A DNA stretch of 6,712 bases from Deltaproteobacteria bacterium (GTDB taxonomy: Bacteria > Desulfobacterota > Desulfarculia > Adiutricales > Adiutricaceae). Of this stretch, positions 5,499-6,712 are shown piece by piece; position 1 is the first letter of the stretch; each line of letters begins with the position of its first letter. The translations under genes and the position numbers were made by a program. The stretch is taken from assembly GCA_031288745.1 (NCBI GenBank), contig JAITQT010000247.1:1-6712 (forward strand), given 5' to 3'. Under the pieces are notes generated by a model. That model searched no databases and was not told the DNA's origin. It was given only the letters and a program-made list of their open reading frames with translations.

Positions 5499-6059
5499 TT
5501 ACCAAGACATAGCCATCTCAGCCACTTCTTTTAAGAGATGGTCGTTAAACTCTAAAGCTCCGGGGGCAAGGCCCGAGGCGACAAAGAGGTTAACGGTGAA
5601 ACCAAGTCTTTCGAAAAAGCTTTGATAGGTCTTCAGCACTCCGCTATAGCAATCTGGGTCAGGATTTCCTTGAGTGACTATAAACAACAATTTCTTACCT
5701 GATGATAAGCGGCTGGGCTGCGGCTGATTTAAATAATTAGGCTTTAACCAGCTAAAACAGCGATCGATAAAGGCCTTAAGCTGGCTAATAACGTCGCCTA
5801 TATATATGGGCCCAGACAAAATCAACATATCGCAATCGGCTGCCGAGGCCAGGACTCGAAAAATATCGTCGGCATAGGCACACGTCTCGGTCTTACCTTT
5901 ACAACTATAACAACCCTGACAGCCCTTTATCTTAAGATCGTTTAAGATAAACTTTTTGATCTCTGGTTTATCAGCTTCCAACGCTCTTAAGGCCGCCTCG
6001 GCTAGCTTAGTTGAGTTGGAATCTATTCGGGGACTCCCTAAAACAGCGGTGATTTTCAT
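5499..6059 (-). CDS. Iron-sulfur flavoprotein / NAD(P)H-dependent FMN reductase-like protein
   Basis: This complete 186-aa protein has the flavodoxin-like fold of the NADPH-dependent FMN reductase superfamily. The N-terminal strand and phosphate loop read KITAVLGSPR with SNST (residues 2-11 and 14-17), the usual FMN phosphate-binding site. A compact cysteine cluster Cys47-x2-Cys50-x2-Cys53-x6-Cys60 matches the pattern that holds a 4Fe-4S cluster in archaeal and bacterial iron-sulfur flavoproteins (Isf). The segment SGPIYIGDVISQLKAFIDR (82-100) is the family's second flavin-contact loop and dimer helix. The length is typical. An electron-transfer or reductase role in the cytoplasm is likely; the partner is unknown. 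The ATG at 6059 is supported by AAGGAAAA (6063-6070) at good spacing. It lies 74 bp downstream of, and on the same strand as, the aminotransferase gene. Confidence 0.88.
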   Translation of the reverse strand: MKITAVLGSPRIDSNSTKLAEAALRALEADKPEIKKFILNDLKIKGCQGCYSCKGKTETCAYADDIFRVLASAADCDMLILSGPIYIGDVISQLKAFIDRCFSWLKPNYLNQPQPSRLSSGKKLLFIVTQGNPDPDCYSGVLKTYQSFFERLGFTVNLFVASGLAPGALEFNDHLLKEVAEMAMSW

Positions 6060-6133
6060 CGGTTTTCCTTTATTAAAAATAGCGATAGGGGCACCTTAGT
6101 GGCTAAAAAATAGGGCGCTCCCCTCTTTTTATC
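6060..6133 (-). other. 74-bp gap between the aminotransferase and flavoprotein genes
   Basis: On the minus strand, just after the aminotransferase stop, a 4-bp stem AGGG/CCCT (6112-6124 in plus coordinates) is followed by six U's (6105-6110). This is at best a weak terminator, and the two genes could still be co-transcribed. No clear promoter for the flavoprotein gene is visible in the gap. Confidence 0.35.
6063..6070 (-). promoter_or_regulatory. Ribosome binding site of the flavoprotein gene
   Basis: On the minus strand AAGGAAAA lies just upstream of the ATG, with the GGA core about eight bases away. It supports the chosen start. Confidence 0.55.
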
Positions 6134-6712
6134 TCAACGACTCTCGTCGTATATAATTGATAACAAACTCTCGGCCACTAAATTCTGATCTTGGCGAGTT
6201 AAGCCGGGCCAAATAGGTAAACAGATCTGACGCCTGGCTACCATTTCTGCGTTAGGTAAACTCTCCAAAGGCGCAGCCAGACGGTCGGAGTAGCTCTCCC
6301 AAAGAGGTTGACGGTGGGCTGGGGCGGCGTAGACCTCACCGGCTAAGGCCACCCCAAATTCTTCCCTTAGCCTAGTTTTAACCTTAAGTCTATCCACTCC
6401 TTCGGGTAATAGGGCCATATATTTATAATATGAAGGTCGGTGACCCTCCGGGGCTAAGACCGGTTTAACTGGGCTAGAAGCCAAAAGCTCGTCGTAAACC
6501 TTAGCCGCCGCTCGGCGCTCGGCCAGAATCCACTCGCTTTTAGCCATCATAGCTAAACCCAAAAGGGCGTGTATCTCGGAAGGCCTATAGTTGAGCCCAA
6601 AAACTTGGTGGATATTAGACCCAGGCTCCCTCTGACCATGCTGGCGTATCGACAGGGCTTTTAAATAAAAGCGTTCGTCGGAAGTGGTGACCATGCCGCC
6701 TTCGCCGGTGGT
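6134..6712 (-). CDS. DegT/DnrJ/EryC1/StrS-family sugar aminotransferase, C-terminal part
   Basis: The reading frame is open to the window edge; its first visible residues are TTGEGGMVTT, the segment just after the PLP-binding lysine in this family (K..TTGEGG), so the true start lies outside. About 192 residues remain of a usual 360-400. Visible landmarks are VFGLNYRPSEIHALLGLA (the conserved GyNyRmsEiqAalG motif), the YYKYMALLP strand, EVYAAPAHRQPLWES (the Y..P.H.QP motif) and the C-terminal LPIWPGLTRQDQNLV. Members transfer an amino group, usually from glutamate, to a nucleotide-linked keto-sugar for lipopolysaccharide, glycan or antibiotic sugars, using pyridoxal phosphate. The exact sugar cannot be told from this half, and the catalytic lysine lies off the window. 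It suggests a surface-polysaccharide locus to the right. Confidence 0.92.
   Translation of the reverse strand, partial: TTGEGGMVTTSDERFYLKALSIRQHGQREPGSNIHQVFGLNYRPSEIHALLGLAMMAKSEWILAERRAAAKVYDELLASSPVKPVLAPEGHRPSYYKYMALLPEGVDRLKVKTRLREEFGVALAGEVYAAPAHRQPLWESYSDRLAAPLESLPNAEMVARRQICLPIWPGLTRQDQNLVAESLLSIIYDESR

Noticed and set aside
5489..5541. Intrinsic terminator of the flavoprotein gene from CCATCTC/GAGATGG (5513-5519, 5535-5541) and the U8 tract
   Set aside because: The stem lies inside the coding region and is 16 bases from the U-tract, too far for a standard terminator.
5419..5625. Plus-strand 68-codon open frame overlapping the end of the flavoprotein gene
   Set aside because: It overlaps the conserved C-terminus of a well-supported minus-strand gene, and its own sequence is low-complexity.

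Overview
The window looks like bacterial chromosome. Coding GC is moderate, and the spacers between genes are long and AT-rich. The paired alpha-solenoid and HD-GYP-type genes recall arrangements I associate with deltaproteobacterial (Desulfobacterota) genomes, but no ribosomal or other marker gene is present, so that placement is a weak inference.

Layout: (1) 1-429 is a spacer with no gene I can support. It holds a plausible sigma-70 promoter (291-318), a leader stem-loop and a 14-bp palindrome just before the first start codon. (2) 430-4157 is a two-gene, translationally coupled operon on the plus strand. It encodes a 750-aa HEAT-like helical-repeat protein with a long basic tail, then a 492-aa HD-GYP-type metal phosphohydrolase. 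Both proteins appear to start with the same kind of N-terminal module, which suggests a shared signalling role. (3) 4158-5498 is 1.3 kb without a convincing gene. Its main content is two divergent copies (about 86 % identical) of a 259/285-bp non-coding element at 4159-4417 and 4891-5175. (4) 5499-6712 is on the minus strand: a complete iron-sulfur flavoprotein/NAD(P)H-dependent FMN reductase-like gene, and upstream of it the C-terminal half of a DegT/DnrJ/EryC1/StrS sugar aminotransferase that runs off the window edge.

The best candidate for something undescribed is the pair of repeats. Each has imperfect terminal inverted repeats whose right end reads GTGAACGGTTAC, so the inward sequence starts GTAACCGTTCAC. 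Similarity between the copies stops exactly at that end. Copy 2 is bracketed by an 8-bp near-perfect direct repeat (AAGGAAAG / AAGGAGAG). GTAA-type ends and 8-bp target duplications are characteristic of the IS66 family, so I interpret the copies as short non-autonomous (MITE-like) elements probably mobilised by an IS66-type transposase, which is not present here. Substitutions between copies fall equally on the three codon positions of the only open frame, so the element is non-coding; a 10-nt-loop hairpin is kept in both copies.

Functionally, the plus-strand operon is probably regulatory or signalling (HD-GYP enzymes often hydrolyse cyclic dinucleotides, not provable here). The minus-strand genes point to surface-sugar synthesis and a redox flavoprotein. 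The two gene sets converge on the element-bearing spacer, a permissive place for insertions.
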